The notes: a model not told the origin generated them from the sequence alone. Shown: positions 24,768 to 34,045, numbered from the stretch's first letter. The stretch: DNA of 64,000 nucleotides from Pseudoxanthomonas sp. (GCF_002863005.1 NZ_PKDG01000009.1:62001-126000), one strand, 5' to 3'. Numbers and translations: made by a program.

Positions 24768-25193
24768 ATGACGCGCGTCCCCGGCTCCGGTCCGCGTCGC
24801 GTTGCCGACCTGGTTCCCGTCGATCCCGCCTTGCTGACGTTCGGGATCGACGTGTTCCAGGCCGTGATGACCGGCGCCATGCCCGTCACCGACTACGACG
24901 GCGACGACCTGCCCTGCATCGGCATGAATGCGATCAGCCGACAGGTGGGCGGACATGGACTGACGCCGCAGGAAGAGGCATCGCTGGTGTTGCGCGTGGT
25001 TGCGTTCGGCGAGTTGCTGGGACACGCCGAGCGCGACACGCGCATCGCCGGCCATGTGGCGCCGGCATCGACCGGCGGATACCAGATCACCACCGCGTTC
25101 CTGCAGGCGGCCGCAGCGGCCGACATCGTGCAGTGCGCGGACGGTGGCTTCGCCTACGATCTGGAAAGCATCGCCGCGCGCCTGGTTCACTGA
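24768..25193 (+). CDS. hypothetical protein, unknown function
   Basis: 141 residues, not recognised. No signal peptide or membrane segment. The N-terminal half contains a DYDGDDLPCIGMNAISRQ patch and the C-terminal half is alpha-helical (LTPQEEASLVLRVVAFGELL, ASTGGYQITTAFLQAAAAAD). It starts 10 bp after the ferritin-like gene and is probably translated from the same mRNA. Its stop overlaps the 3' end of the convergent DUF421 gene by 7 bp. Confidence 0.6.
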   Translation: MTRVPGSGPRRVADLVPVDPALLTFGIDVFQAVMTGAMPVTDYDGDDLPCIGMNAISRQVGGHGLTPQEEASLVLRVVAFGELLGHAERDTRIAGHVAPASTGGYQITTAFLQAAAAADIVQCADGGFAYDLESIAARLVH

Positions 25194-25705
25194 GGTTTGT
25201 CGTCGGCCGGTTCCCGGCGGCGGATGAAGGTGATCTCGCCCGACGACTCCAGCACCGCAAGCGCGATGTCCGACAGCGTGGCATAGCCTGCAGACCGCCG
25301 CGCGATGGCGAAGTCGTGCTCGCTCAGCGACTGGCGCGCGAGTTCGTCGCGAAACAGGTGGCCATGCCGCACGAGGATGACCGGCTTGCCTTCGACCCAC
25401 TCGTCGAAACGGCGCGAGCGCGAGGAGAGTTTTCCGACGCCCCAGTTCATCCCCAACAGGGTCGCGGCCAGGATCAATCCTCCCAGCAGCGACGTGTCCT
25501 CGCCGATCAACGAGTTCTGCACCGCCGTGCCGAGCAACACCACGACCAGCAGGTCGAAGGGCGTGAACTGTCCCACCGTCCGCTTGCCGCTCAACCGCAC
25601 CATCACCAGCACCACCACGTAAACCGCTGTCGCCCGCAGGACGAACTCCCACCAGGGCATGCCCAGGTCGAACAGGCTGCGCATCAGGCTGTCCATCTTC
25701 GTCAC
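25187..25705 (-). CDS. DUF421 family membrane protein (YetF-like)
   Basis: 172 residues. Three hydrophobic segments (about 18-37, 48-66, 72-90) are followed by the soluble C-terminal domain with SRSRRFDEWVEGKPVILVRHG, the DUF421 hallmark, and ATLSDIALAVLESSGEITFI. Function is unknown; Bacillus relatives act in spore or membrane processes. A ribosome site AAGAGGTGACG lies just before the start (MTKMDSLMRS); the ATG at codon 4 is an alternative. Confidence 0.88.
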   Translation of the reverse strand: MTKMDSLMRSLFDLGMPWWEFVLRATAVYVVVLVMVRLSGKRTVGQFTPFDLLVVVLLGTAVQNSLIGEDTSLLGGLILAATLLGMNWGVGKLSSRSRRFDEWVEGKPVILVRHGHLFRDELARQSLSEHDFAIARRSAGYATLSDIALAVLESSGEITFIRRREPADDKPQ

Positions 25706-25719
25706 CTCTTCTTGTCGTT

Positions 25720-26061
25720 TCAGGGTTTGCCGGCTGAGCGCTCTTCACCGTCGGCGGTGTAGGCAGGGGGCGAATAGAAGTTCACCGTCTTCAGGGGAGT
25801 GCGGCCCGTGGCGCGGATCTCGTGCCGCTCGCCACGTTCGATCAGCAGCAGGCTGCCGGGCCGCAACGGTCGCCGCGCGCCTTCCACGATCGCCACGCCC
25901 TCGCCCGCTGCCACGAACAACCATTGGTCCGCGCCACGATGACGGTTATCCGGCCCACCCTCGCTGCCGCCCGGCTTGATCACCATCTGCGCAGCCTGCA
26001 CGCCATTCGCCTCGAAGATCGGCAGGAAGCCGATGCCCATGCGGAGATGTCGGGATTTCAT
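25720..26061 (-). CDS. cupin-domain protein
   Basis: 113 residues forming one small cupin barrel. Motif 1 is RGADQWLFVAAGEG and motif 2 is PGSLLLIERGERHEI. The first motif's usual second His is replaced (RHRGADQWL), so metal binding may be weak. The role could be sensing or isomerisation; no substrate is evident. The start MKSRHLRMGIGFLPIFE is preferred over the ATG 12 codons upstream. It lies 14 bp upstream of the DUF421 gene on the same strand, suggesting co-transcription. Confidence 0.75.
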   Translation of the reverse strand: MKSRHLRMGIGFLPIFEANGVQAAQMVIKPGGSEGGPDNRHRGADQWLFVAAGEGVAIVEGARRPLRPGSLLLIERGERHEIRATGRTPLKTVNFYSPPAYTADGEERSAGKP

Positions 26062-26214
26062 GGCGCCGTGGTCTGCAGCCGATAGGGCGTGCAGCATCGA
26101 CCGCCCGGTGTGCAGGAGCCGTCAATGCCTGGGAACCGGCGAGTGGCGTGCTGTCGCCCGCGGCGAGAAGCCGCTGGCACGTGACGTGCTGTCCGCTCTG
26201 ATCGCTTCTGCAGT

Positions 26215-26239
26215 CCCGGGTGCGCTGCGCTTACCCGGG
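26215..26239. repeat. short inverted repeat CCCGGGT...ACCCGGG
   Basis: CCCGGGT and ACCCGGG arms around GCGCTGCGCTT in the gap between the cupin and metallopeptidase genes. It resembles the GTAGGGTG.../CCCGGGTAAGCGCAGC class of short elements found in other proteobacteria; only one copy is in the window. Confidence 0.5.
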
Positions 26240-26246
26240 CTACACC

Positions 26247-26747
26247 CTACGTTCCGGCGCCCAGCTCCAACTGCGTCAGATACAACCGAAGATCGAACTC
26301 CAGCTGGTGGTAGTCCGGCTCCATGTGCGTGCACAGCTGGTAGAAGGCCTTGTTGTGTTCGGCTTCCTTGAAATGCGCGAGTTCGTGCACGGCGATCATC
26401 TTCAGGAACTCGGCGGGCGCTTCGCGGAACACGGTGGCGATGCGGATTTCGCGGCTGGCCTTGAGCCGGCTGCCCTGCACGCGGGAGACAATGGTGTGGG
26501 TCCCCAGCGCGTGCTCCATCACCTGCAACGTGCCGTCGTACACCACCTTGCCCAACGATACCGAGCGCCGCAGGTACCGTTCCTTCAGCGCCTGCACGTA
26601 TTCGTACAGCTGGCCGTCGCTGCGGATGGCATGGACATGGGGATACTTCTTCGCCAGCATCGGGGCCAGCCCGTCCTGCGCGATCAGCGCGCGCACGCGC
26701 GCCTGCAGGTCCTGCGGGTAGCCGGCGAGGTACTTCAGCGCATCCAT
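26247..26747 (-). CDS. YgjP-like (DUF45) zinc metallopeptidase domain protein
   Basis: 166 residues. The C-terminal half contains HELAH (121-125) and EAEHNKAFYQLCTHMEPDY (128-146), the zinc motif and third His of YgjP-like metallopeptidases. The N-terminal part has the family pattern of basic residues (KERYLRRSVSLGKVVYD). The start MDALKYLAGYP at 26747 was chosen; the long upstream extension overlaps the divergent DUF2058 gene and is rejected. The substrate is unknown. Confidence 0.82.
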   Translation of the reverse strand: MDALKYLAGYPQDLQARVRALIAQDGLAPMLAKKYPHVHAIRSDGQLYEYVQALKERYLRRSVSLGKVVYDGTLQVMEHALGTHTIVSRVQGSRLKASREIRIATVFREAPAEFLKMIAVHELAHFKEAEHNKAFYQLCTHMEPDYHQLEFDLRLYLTQLELGAGT

Positions 26748-26822
26748 CGGGGGTGGGCCGGAACGGGGTGGCGAGCGGGAACGGCGAGTATCATGCCGCG
26801 AAACACCACAAGCACCGACGAC

Positions 26823-27371
26823 ATGGCGAAGGGAAACCCCCTGCAGGAACAACTGCTGAAGGCCGGGCTGGTCAAGAAGTCCAAGCTGGCCGAGGTCGCG
26901 CGCGAGCAGAACAAGGCGCGGCACGCCAAAGGATCAGCCGCGCCGAACGAGATCCAGCGCGAGGCCGAACGCGCCCGTGCCGGGAAGGCCGAACGCGACC
27001 GCGCGCTCGAAGCCGAGCGCAAGGCGCAGGCGCGGACCGCCGAACTGCGCGCGCAGGCACGGCAGATCATCACCGACCGCAAGGTCCCGCGCAGTGGCGA
27101 GATCGAATACCGGTTTACCGCAGACGGTGCCATCCGCACCGTGCTGGTCAACGATGATCTGAAGAAGAAGCTGTCGGCCGGCGTGCTGGTGATCGCGCGT
27201 ATCGACGACCGCTACGAACTGCTGCCACGCGTGGCCGCCGACAAGGTGCGGGAGCGCGATGCCGCCATGATCGTGCTCGACCACGGCCACGGGACCGAGG
27301 CCGGGTCGGCGACTTCGGAGGATGATGACTACTACGCGCAGTTCAAGGTCCCCGACGACCTGGTGTGGTGA
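26823..27371 (+). CDS. DUF2058 family protein (YaiL-like)
   Basis: 182 residues. The start MAKGNPLQEQLLKAGLVKKSKL is diagnostic of the DUF2058 family. A highly charged coiled-coil segment (about 30-85, Ala/Arg/Glu rich) is followed by the conserved beta domain: SGEIEYRFTADGAIRTVLVNDDLKKKLSAG, and VPDDLVW at the end. In E. coli YaiL copurifies with ribosome-associated material; function is unclear. An upstream ATG at 26793 is possible but lacks family residues. Confidence 0.87.
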   Translation: MAKGNPLQEQLLKAGLVKKSKLAEVAREQNKARHAKGSAAPNEIQREAERARAGKAERDRALEAERKAQARTAELRAQARQIITDRKVPRSGEIEYRFTADGAIRTVLVNDDLKKKLSAGVLVIARIDDRYELLPRVAADKVRERDAAMIVLDHGHGTEAGSATSEDDDYYAQFKVPDDLVW

Positions 27372-27438
27372 CGCCGGTGCTCGACGGCGGGCTTGACGGC
27401 CCGTGTAGGGTGGAATGAGACCCCCTGCGGAGACCGCC

Positions 27439-28137
27439 ATGCAGCAGCACGAACTCGATGCCCTCTTCGACCAGCAGGCCGCCGGCTACGATGCGCGCTG
27501 GGTGCGTATGGCGCCGATCCGCGACAGCCTGCTGTTCCTGATGGAAACGGTGTTCGCGGACCTGCCGGAGGATGCGCGCGTGCTGTGCGTGGGGGCCGGC
27601 ACCGGTGCCGAGATCGCCCACTTCGCGCGGCGCTTCCCGCGCTGGACGTTCGTCGCCCTGGACCCGTCGACACAGATGATCGCCGCCTGCCGCGCACGCG
27701 CCGAGCGCGAAGGCGTCGCCGACCGCTGCACCTTCCATGCCGGCGTGGTCGACACCTTGCCGGACGACGCGGCATTCGATGGCGCGACCTGCCTGCTGGT
27801 TTCGCAATTCCTGCTGGATCCTGACGCGCGCACTGCCTTCTTCGGCGCGATCGCGCGCCGCCTGCACGCGGGCGGCACGCTGGCCTGGGCCGACCTTGCG
27901 TGGGACACCGAGGCGGCCGATTACCCCGCGATGCTGCGGCTGTGGATGGCGACCATGTCCGGGGCTGGCCTGGACGATGGCGCGCTCGAGCAGATCCGGG
28001 CCAACTACGCGCGCGATGTCGCCATCCTGCCGCCCGACCGCGTCGCCGCGCTGGCGGAGGCCGGCGGTTTCCCGTCGCCCCTGCGCTTCCACCAGGCCGG
28101 CATGATCCACGGCTGGTGCGCCCGCACGCCGCGCTAG
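27439..28137 (+). CDS. class I SAM-dependent methyltransferase
   Basis: 232 residues. A Rossmann-type methyltransferase: motif I VLCVGAGTGAEIAHF, motif II FVALDPSTQMI, the acidic LPDDAAFDGATCLLVSQFLL, and post-motif GTLAWADLAWD. The substrate is unknown; the small-molecule methyltransferase type (Methyltransf_25-like) is most likely. The ATG at 27439 begins MQQHELDALFDQQAAGYD, the usual start for the group. It is followed 41 bp later by a truncated hydrolase gene. Confidence 0.87.
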   Translation: MQQHELDALFDQQAAGYDARWVRMAPIRDSLLFLMETVFADLPEDARVLCVGAGTGAEIAHFARRFPRWTFVALDPSTQMIAACRARAEREGVADRCTFHAGVVDTLPDDAAFDGATCLLVSQFLLDPDARTAFFGAIARRLHAGGTLAWADLAWDTEAADYPAMLRLWMATMSGAGLDDGALEQIRANYARDVAILPPDRVAALAEAGGFPSPLRFHQAGMIHGWCARTPR

Positions 28138-28178
28138 GATTGTTTGCCGCCCTGGCAGCCGTCCCCCACGGAGATCCC

Positions 28179-28409
28179 ATGCGCCTGACCTGCCTGCCGC
28201 TCGCGTTGTCGCTTCTGGTGTCGCCCGCCGTCGCGCGGGACGCCTCGACCGCCGTGGCGCCTGCGGTGGAAGACACCGGCACGCTGACCGATGCGCCCTA
28301 CCGCATCGACATTCCGGCCGACTGGAATGGCGAACTGATCGTGCTGGCGCATGGCTTCGAGCCGGTCGGCGTGCCGCGTGCATCGCCGTTGACGAGGGTT
28401 CAAGCGTAG
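28179..28409 (+). pseudogene. truncated secreted alpha/beta hydrolase (N-terminal remnant)
   Basis: 76 residues: a signal peptide (MRLTCLPLALSLLVSPAVA) and the first strands of an alpha/beta hydrolase, ending in NGELIVLAHGFEPVGVPRA and a short unrelated tail. The HG oxyanion motif is present but no nucleophile elbow, acid or histidine. The remaining 300 or more residues expected are missing, and the next gene begins 90 bp later. A deletion is inferred. It could be translated but would not be a functional hydrolase. Confidence 0.7.
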
Positions 28410-28498
28410 CGCGGGATCGCGCGCTGCGACGATCGGTCACGCCACGCGCGGCGCCCGCATGCCGACAATGCAGGCCTTCGCCGCCAGTGCCTTCCTCG

Positions 28499-29032
28499 AT
28501 GATTCCGTCGCTGTACCTCGCCGGTCCCGACATCTTCCGTCCCGATGCCGTGGCGCGGGGTGAAGCATTGAAAAGGTTGTGCGCACGCTACGGGTTCGAA
28601 GGCCTGTTCCCGCTGGATGCGCAGGTGGCCGGACAGGCGACCGGCGACCCGCTCGACACCGCACGCTGGATCTACCGCGCCGACGTGGGCCTGCTCGACG
28701 CTGCCGACGCCGTGCTGGCCAACCTCGACTTCTTCCGTGGGGCGGAGCCGGACAGCGGCACCTGTTTCGAAGTCGGCTACGCCATCGCACGCGGCAAGCC
28801 CGTCTATGGCTACGTGCCCGAAGGCGGCAGTCTGGCGGAGCGCATCCGCCGGCGTTGCCCGCAGTATCTGGGCGCCGGCGCCGGCACCGATGCCAGCGGG
28901 TGGGAGCTGGAGGAATTCGGCTTGCCGCTCAATCTGATGCTGGCCGTGCCGTGCGTGATGGTGGTGGGCGATGCGGAGACCGCGCTGCAGCGCGCGCGTG
29001 CCGACCTGGACGCGCGTCGACCGACGGACTGA
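28499..29032 (+). CDS. nucleoside 2-deoxyribosyltransferase family protein
   Basis: 177 residues. The family pattern is clear: SLYLAGPDIFRPDA at the start, then DAADAVLANLDFFRGAEPDSGTCFEVGYAIARGKPVYGY with the catalytic Glu in TCFEVGYA. These enzymes exchange or hydrolyse the base of 2-deoxynucleosides, acting in nucleotide salvage or pool cleaning. The ATG at 28499 is preferred; one four codons upstream is possible. It is convergent with the 2OG-oxygenase gene (2 bp gap). Confidence 0.88.
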   Translation: MIPSLYLAGPDIFRPDAVARGEALKRLCARYGFEGLFPLDAQVAGQATGDPLDTARWIYRADVGLLDAADAVLANLDFFRGAEPDSGTCFEVGYAIARGKPVYGYVPEGGSLAERIRRRCPQYLGAGAGTDASGWELEEFGLPLNLMLAVPCVMVVGDAETALQRARADLDARRPTD

Positions 29033-29034
29033 CT

Positions 29035-29748
29035 TCAGCGGTTGCCGTACAACCGTTCCGCCCGCTGGAACAGCACCCAGCTCGTCGCGATGTACTTGTC
29101 GCCCTGCAGCGGGCGGTTGCCGCGGTGGGTGTGGGTGAAGGCTGTCGGTGCGATCAGCAGGCTTCCCGTGCGCGGCGCGATCTTGCGCTGCTGGTGGAAG
29201 AACTCGGTTTCGCCTTCGCTGAAATCGTCGTTGAGGTACAGCGTCCACAACACATGGCGGTGCAATGTCTCTGCATCGGCCGCCTTGGGGAACAGCTCGC
29301 AGTGCCAGTACGGATAGCCGCCTTCGCCGGCCGCGTACCGCTGCAGGTTGATGCGGCCAGGCACGAACACCTTCATCACCAGCTTCATCAGGGCGGCATC
29401 GTCCATGGCCGCGATGTCGTCGTAGCGCAGGCGGCGCAGGTGCCCCTCGGCATCAGGTTGCTGCAGCATCAGCGGCGCGATCAGGCTGAACGGGTATGTG
29501 CGCAGGTACTGCTGAAGGCCGGTCAGCACCGCCAGGTTCAGCCGCTGCTCCACGTCGCGCCAATCGGCCACGCCGGTGATGCTGATGTCGCGGCTGTGCT
29601 TCAGCTCGGGATGGAGGCCGCCGCCGACGCGGCCGGGCTGGTCCTGCCCGCTGGCATCGAACCGCGCCACGATGGCGCGGCAGGTCTCCGCATCAAGTGC
29701 GTCGTGATAGACCTCGATGAAGTCGGCGGGCGGAGGATTCGGCGTCAT
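29035..29748 (-). CDS. 2OG-Fe(II) oxygenase (prolyl 4-hydroxylase-like)
   Basis: 237 residues. Double-stranded beta-helix iron ligands are seen as H149-x-E151 in YPYWHCELFP (Glu instead of Asp) and the distal His in FTHTHRGNRP (206/208), with K218 for 2-oxoglutarate in DKYIATSWVLF. Such enzymes hydroxylate peptidyl or free residues using O2 and 2-oxoglutarate. It begins MTPNPPPADFIEVYHDALDA, typical of a cytoplasmic member. It lies downstream of nothing on its strand; fbp is also on this strand but further left in transcription order is independent. The substrate is unknown. Confidence 0.8.
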   Translation of the reverse strand: MTPNPPPADFIEVYHDALDAETCRAIVARFDASGQDQPGRVGGGLHPELKHSRDISITGVADWRDVEQRLNLAVLTGLQQYLRTYPFSLIAPLMLQQPDAEGHLRRLRYDDIAAMDDAALMKLVMKVFVPGRINLQRYAAGEGGYPYWHCELFPKAADAETLHRHVLWTLYLNDDFSEGETEFFHQQRKIAPRTGSLLIAPTAFTHTHRGNRPLQGDKYIATSWVLFQRAERLYGNR

Positions 29749-29773
29749 CGCCGGATTCTAGCCGCGCCGCCGG

Positions 29774-30799
29774 TCAGGCGGCCGCCGTGTCGTGGGCCAG
29801 GTGGTAGCCGACGGCGGTCTCGACTTCCTTCTTAGAACCGAGGAACACCGGCACGCGCTGGTGCAACTGGGTCGGGCGCAGCGACAGGATGTCCTCGCGG
29901 CCGGTGCTGGCGGCGCCACCGGCCTGTTCGACCAGCAGGCCCATCGGGTTCGCCTCGTACATCAGGCGCAGCTTGCCGGCCTTGCCCGGATCCTTGCGGT
30001 CCCACGGGTAGATGAAGATGCCGCCGCGGGTCAGGATGCGGTGCACGTCGGCCACCATGCTGGCGATCCAGCGCATGTTGAAGTCCTTGCCGCGCGGGCC
30101 GTCCCTGCCGGCGAGCAGGTCGTCGACATAGCCCTGCATCGGCGCTTCCCAGTGGCGCTGGTTCGACATGTTGATGGCGAACTCCTTCGTCTCCTCGGGA
30201 ATCCGCATGTCGCGCTGGGTCAGTACGAAGGCGCCCTGCTCGCGGTCCAGCGTGAATGCGTGCGTGCCGTTGCCGGTGGTGAGCACCAGCATCGTGCTCG
30301 GGCCATAGATGCAGTAGCCGGCGGCGACCTGGTCGCGGCCGGGCTGCAGGAAGTGTTCGTCGCCCGGCGTCGTCACGCCATCCGGCGAACGCAGCACCGA
30401 GAAGATGGTGCCGACGGAAACGTTGACGTCGATGTTCGAGCTGCCGTCCAGGGGATCGAACAGCAGCAGGAAGCCACCGCGCGGATAGGCGTCCGGGATC
30501 GGCTGGCTGTGATCCATTTCCTCCGATGCGCACGCCGCCAGGTGGCCGCCCCAGGCGTTCGCTTCCAGCAGGATGTCGTTGCTCAGCACGTCCAGCTTCT
30601 TCTGCGCCTCGCCCTGTACGTTGCCGGTACCGGCGTCGCCCAGCACGCCGCCCAGCGCGCCCTTGCTGACCGCGATGGAGATGCTGGTGCAGGCGCGGGC
30701 CACCACCGCGATCAGCTGGCGCAGGTCGGCGCTGATGCGGCCGGCGCGCTGTTCTTCGATCAGGTAGCGGCTCAGCGAGACGGCAGACGGAGCGGGCAT
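29774..30799 (-). CDS. fbp: class 1 fructose-1,6-bisphosphatase
   Basis: 341 residues. It hydrolyses fructose-1,6-bisphosphate to fructose-6-phosphate in gluconeogenesis. The metal-binding signature [13 protein letters not shown] (114-126) and the C-terminal [20 protein letters not shown] are characteristic. The start at 30799 ([20 protein letters not shown]) fits the family N-terminus; the frame open up to 31114 overlaps the divergent MgtC gene. Divergent transcription with the MgtC/DUF4010 gene leaves 97 bp for both promoters. Confidence 0.95.
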   Translation of the reverse strand: MPAPSAVSLSRYLIEEQRAGRISADLRQLIAVVARACTSISIAVSKGALGGVLGDAGTGNVQGEAQKKLDVLSNDILLEANAWGGHLAACASEEMDHSQPIPDAYPRGGFLLLFDPLDGSSNIDVNVSVGTIFSVLRSPDGVTTPGDEHFLQPGRDQVAAGYCIYGPSTMLVLTTGNGTHAFTLDREQGAFVLTQRDMRIPEETKEFAINMSNQRHWEAPMQGYVDDLLAGRDGPRGKDFNMRWIASMVADVHRILTRGGIFIYPWDRKDPGKAGKLRLMYEANPMGLLVEQAGGAASTGREDILSLRPTQLHQRVPVFLGSKKEVETAVGYHLAHDTAAA

Positions 30800-30896
30800 G
30801 ATGGGATCCACGGCGAAGGTGCGCGCATTGTCCGGGTTGACGAGACCAATGCAAGACCATTCGTTATGCTCGCGGGCCTGAACGAGGGAGGATGGG

Positions 30897-32132
30897 ATGG
30901 ACGAGGCGACCCCGCAGACCTGGCTGGCGCTGTCCTCGGCCCTGGGGCTGGGCCTGCTGATCGGGCTGGTGCGCGAGCGCAGCCCCGGTCGCGCGCACGG
31001 CATCGCCGGCCTGCGCACGCATGCGCTGGTGGCGCTCGGCGCCGCGGTTGCGGCTTGGCTGGGGCAGCCCGTCCTGCTGGTCGCCCTGGGGGTGACCGGC
31101 GTACTGGCCGCCATGGGCTACCGCGCCACGCGCCAGCACGATCCCGGCCTGACCAGCGAGGTGACGCTGGTGCTGACGTTCCTGCTCGGCGCCATGGCGA
31201 TGCACACGCCGGCGCTGGCGACCGCGCTCGCGGTCGTCGTCGCGGTGCTGCTGTACGCCAAGCAGCCGCTGCACGAACTCACGCGCGAGACCTTCAGCGA
31301 GCGGGAAGTCTTCGACGGCCTGCTGCTCCTGGCGTCCGCGCTGGTCATCCTGCCGATCCTGCCCGACCGTCCCATCGGCCCGTTCGACGCGATCAACCTG
31401 GCGACGATCTGGAAGCTGGTGGTGCTGGTGATGGCGGTCAGCGCACTGGGCCATGTGGTGCTGCGCGTGGTCGGCAACCGCTGGGGGGTGGCCGCTGCCG
31501 GTTTCTTCGCCGGCTATGTGTCGTCGACAGCGGCGACCATCGGGTTTGGACAACGCGCAAAGGAAACGCCGGCGCTGCTGCGTTCGGCGGTCGCGGCAGC
31601 GCTGCTGTCCAACCTCGCGTCGCTGACCCTCTGCGTGCCGATCCTGTGGGCCGTATCGCCACCCCTGGTGCGCGACCTGCTGCCGGAACTCGGTGCGATC
31701 GGCGCCGTGCTGCTGGCGGGCGGCCTGCTCGGCCTGCATCGTGGCGAAGACGATGCGGTGACGCCGCCGACCTCCGACAGCCGCATGTTCCGTTTCGGCC
31801 AGGCGCTGGGTTTCGCACTGCTGGTGGCGGTGCTGACCTTCGTCGCGGCAGCGCTGGCGGCGTGGATCGGTCCACGCGGCGCCATGGCCGCCGCCGCGAT
31901 GTCGGCATTGGCAGAGTTGCACGCCGCGGTGGCGACGCTGGCCAACCAGTTTTCGCGCGGTGGACTGGAAGCCGCGGAAGCGCGGTGGTGGATGCTGGCA
32001 TTGCTGGCCGCCAGCCTGACCGCAAAGTCCGTCATTGCCTGGGTCAGCGGTGGTACCGCCTATGGGGTGCGCGTGTCGGCGGGCCTGATGGCCGCGCTCG
32101 CTGCGGGCGCGGCAATGCTGGCACTGTTCTGA
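30897..32132 (+). CDS. MgtC/SapB + DUF4010 membrane protein
   Basis: 411 residues and about twelve hydrophobic segments. The N-terminal part has the MgtC/SapB pattern [36 protein letters not shown]; the C-terminal half is DUF4010, with [30 protein letters not shown] and [15 protein letters not shown]. Function is unknown; transport or Mg-related homeostasis is suggested for some MgtC proteins. An A-type repeat pair lies just after its stop. Confidence 0.85.
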   Translation: MDEATPQTWLALSSALGLGLLIGLVRERSPGRAHGIAGLRTHALVALGAAVAAWLGQPVLLVALGVTGVLAAMGYRATRQHDPGLTSEVTLVLTFLLGAMAMHTPALATALAVVVAVLLYAKQPLHELTRETFSEREVFDGLLLLASALVILPILPDRPIGPFDAINLATIWKLVVLVMAVSALGHVVLRVVGNRWGVAAAGFFAGYVSSTAATIGFGQRAKETPALLRSAVAAALLSNLASLTLCVPILWAVSPPLVRDLLPELGAIGAVLLAGGLLGLHRGEDDAVTPPTSDSRMFRFGQALGFALLVAVLTFVAAALAAWIGPRGAMAAAAMSALAELHAAVATLANQFSRGGLEAAEARWWMLALLAASLTAKSVIAWVSGGTAYGVRVSAGLMAALAAGAAMLALF

Positions 32133-32149
32133 AGGATCAGGGTGCTTGC

Positions 32150-32216
32150 TGTGGGAGCGACGTAAGTCGCGATGAGGCGCCAGTGAAAAGGCATCGCGAC
32201 TTACGTCGCTCCCACA
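32150..32216. repeat. A-family paired inverted repeat (REPIN-like)
   Basis: TGTGGGAGCGACGTAAGTCG/CGATG and inverted CATCGCGACTTACGTCGCTC/CCACA, about 20 bp apart, between convergent genes. The extended ATG/CAT bases match between arms. Confidence 0.88.
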
Positions 32217-32235
32217 ACAGCAGGATTCGCGCTCC

Positions 32236-32865
32236 TCAGATGATCCGCAACGTGATCGCCTTCAGCACGGCGCGGGTGCGGTCGCGCGTGCCGAGCTTGT
32301 CGAGGATGGTGGACACGTAGTTCTTCACCGTGCCTTCGGCCAGGAACAGCGTGCGGGCGATTTCCTTGTTCGAGTAACCACCGGCCAGCAGGCGCAGGAT
32401 CGCGACTTCGCGTTCGCTGAAGGTATCGGTGGGCGGTGCCTCATCGCGGAAGCGGAAACGCGCACGCACCGGATCCGTGCTGACCGGCTGCAGCAGTGTT
32501 TCGCCACTGGCGACACGCTGGATGGCGTCGTGCAGGTCTTCCGGCGCGGCGTCCTTCAGCAGGAAGCCCTGTGCGCCCGCGTCGGTGGCGCGCAGCAGCA
32601 GGTCGCTGTCGTCGAACGTGGTCAGCAGCAGCACCGGTGTCCGGTCGCCGCGTTCGCGCAGCTTGATCAACGCATCGATGCCATCCACGCCCGGCATGCG
32701 GATGTCGCTCAGCACCACGTCGACCGGCTGCACTTCCAGCTTGGCGAGCAGATCGGCGCCGTCGTCCGCTTCGAACACCACCTCCACCAGCTGCGCCTTC
32801 AACAGGGCACGCAGGCCGGCGCGTACCAGCGCCTGGTCATCGGCCAGGGCGACCCGCACGCTCAT
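32236..32865 (-). CDS. NarL/DesR-type response regulator
   Basis: 209 residues. The receiver domain has DD at 9-10, phospho-acceptor D54 (VLSDIRMPGVDG), T83-ish (LLLTTFDD) and the K in FLLKDAAPEDL. A LuxR-type HTH is at about 145-205 (FSEREVAILRLLAGGYSNKEIARTL, EGTVKNYVSTILDKLGTRDR). It would bind DNA as a dimer after phosphorylation by the kinase encoded just upstream; the start overlaps that gene by 4 bp. Targets cannot be deduced from the window. Confidence 0.94.
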   Translation of the reverse strand: MSVRVALADDQALVRAGLRALLKAQLVEVVFEADDGADLLAKLEVQPVDVVLSDIRMPGVDGIDALIKLRERGDRTPVLLLTTFDDSDLLLRATDAGAQGFLLKDAAPEDLHDAIQRVASGETLLQPVSTDPVRARFRFRDEAPPTDTFSEREVAILRLLAGGYSNKEIARTLFLAEGTVKNYVSTILDKLGTRDRTRAVLKAITLRII

Positions 32866-33968
32866 GCGGGCAGCCTCACGTCCACGCGCAAGCCACCGGT
32901 GGCGCTGCTTCCGAGGCGCAGCTCGCCACCCATCGCCGCCACGCGCTCGCGGATGCCCGACAGGCCGTTGCCTTCGCATAGCCGGCCTTTCAACCGACCG
33001 TTGTCTTCGATATGCAGGTGCATGCCCGCGTCCTCGTTCTTCAGTGCAACCGTCAGCGTGTCCGCGTTCGCATGGCGCGCGGCGTTGGTCAGGCACTCCT
33101 GCACGATACGCAGCAACGACTCGGCCACCGCCGGGTCGGCGATCTGCACGCCCTCGGCGATCTGAAGGTCCAGTGCCGGTCGCGGCAGCGGCGCCGCCAG
33201 CGCCCGGATCGCGGTCTGCAGGTCCAGCCCCCGCGAATCGCGCATCGCCTGCACCACGCTGCGGATGTCGTCCAGCAGTTCGGTGGAGAGTTGCTGCGCG
33301 ATGCGCACTTCCTCGCGTCCCGCCAATGCCGGATCGCTGGCCAGCGCACGCAGGTTGATCTTCATCGCGGTGAGCTTGTGCCCGGCGACGTCGTGCAGTT
33401 CGCGCGCCACTCGCAGTCGCTCGGCATCGCGCGCGCTGTCGGCCAGCAGGGCGCGCGTGGCCAGCAGGTCCGCGTTGACGCGCGCCAGCGCGTCACGGGA
33501 ATCCTCCGCACGGCGCGCGTAGTGCACGCACAGGCCCGCGAGCGCTTGGAAGCCCATGTTGATCAGCGTCATCGTGGCCGGTGCGCCGAAGTCGTGGTGC
33601 ACCAGCAGCGTGTAGAAGGCCGTGTTCAACACCACCGCGGCGCCGATCACCCAGCGCGGCGACAGCACGTTGACCGCGCACGCCACCCACACCACCAGCA
33701 GCACCTGCGCGGTGCCGACCCGGGGTGTGAGCCAGGCCAGCAGCAGCGCAAGACCGGCCATCGCCACCAGCGCGATCCGGCGCGACCGCTTCCAGGTGTC
33801 CGGTGCCACCGCGAACAGAAGAAAACCCGCCGCATACGCACCCAGCGCCGCAGCGGCGGCCGGCAGGATGTCCGGCGGCAGGAAGCGCAGGCCCAGGGAC
33901 ACGGCGCCGATCGTGAAGACGCCGGCGAGCGTCATGGGTTCGCGAAGTCGGGTCAGGGCCATCCACAT
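32862..33968 (-). CDS. sensor histidine kinase, DesK-like (HisKA_3)
   Basis: 368 residues. About five membrane segments in 13-150 form the sensor. The HisKA_3 box RVARELHDVAGHKLTAMKI holds phospho-acceptor H192, followed by the HATPase_c domain with the N box ECLTNAARHANAD and G box EGNGLSGIRERVAAMGG. A membrane or thermal stimulus, as in DesK, is a possibility but is only inferred from the topology. It overlaps the response regulator gene by 4 bp, so they are translationally coupled. Confidence 0.92.
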   Translation of the reverse strand: MWMALTRLREPMTLAGVFTIGAVSLGLRFLPPDILPAAAAALGAYAAGFLLFAVAPDTWKRSRRIALVAMAGLALLLAWLTPRVGTAQVLLVVWVACAVNVLSPRWVIGAAVVLNTAFYTLLVHHDFGAPATMTLINMGFQALAGLCVHYARRAEDSRDALARVNADLLATRALLADSARDAERLRVARELHDVAGHKLTAMKINLRALASDPALAGREEVRIAQQLSTELLDDIRSVVQAMRDSRGLDLQTAIRALAAPLPRPALDLQIAEGVQIADPAVAESLLRIVQECLTNAARHANADTLTVALKNEDAGMHLHIEDNGRLKGRLCEGNGLSGIRERVAAMGGELRLGSSATGGLRVDVRLPA

Positions 33969-34045
33969 GCGCCCATGCTGTCGCGTGGGCGCGGCCGAGG
34001 CAATGGTCCGGGCGAAAGTGGTGACTTCCGGCAGGTCGCGCGTGG

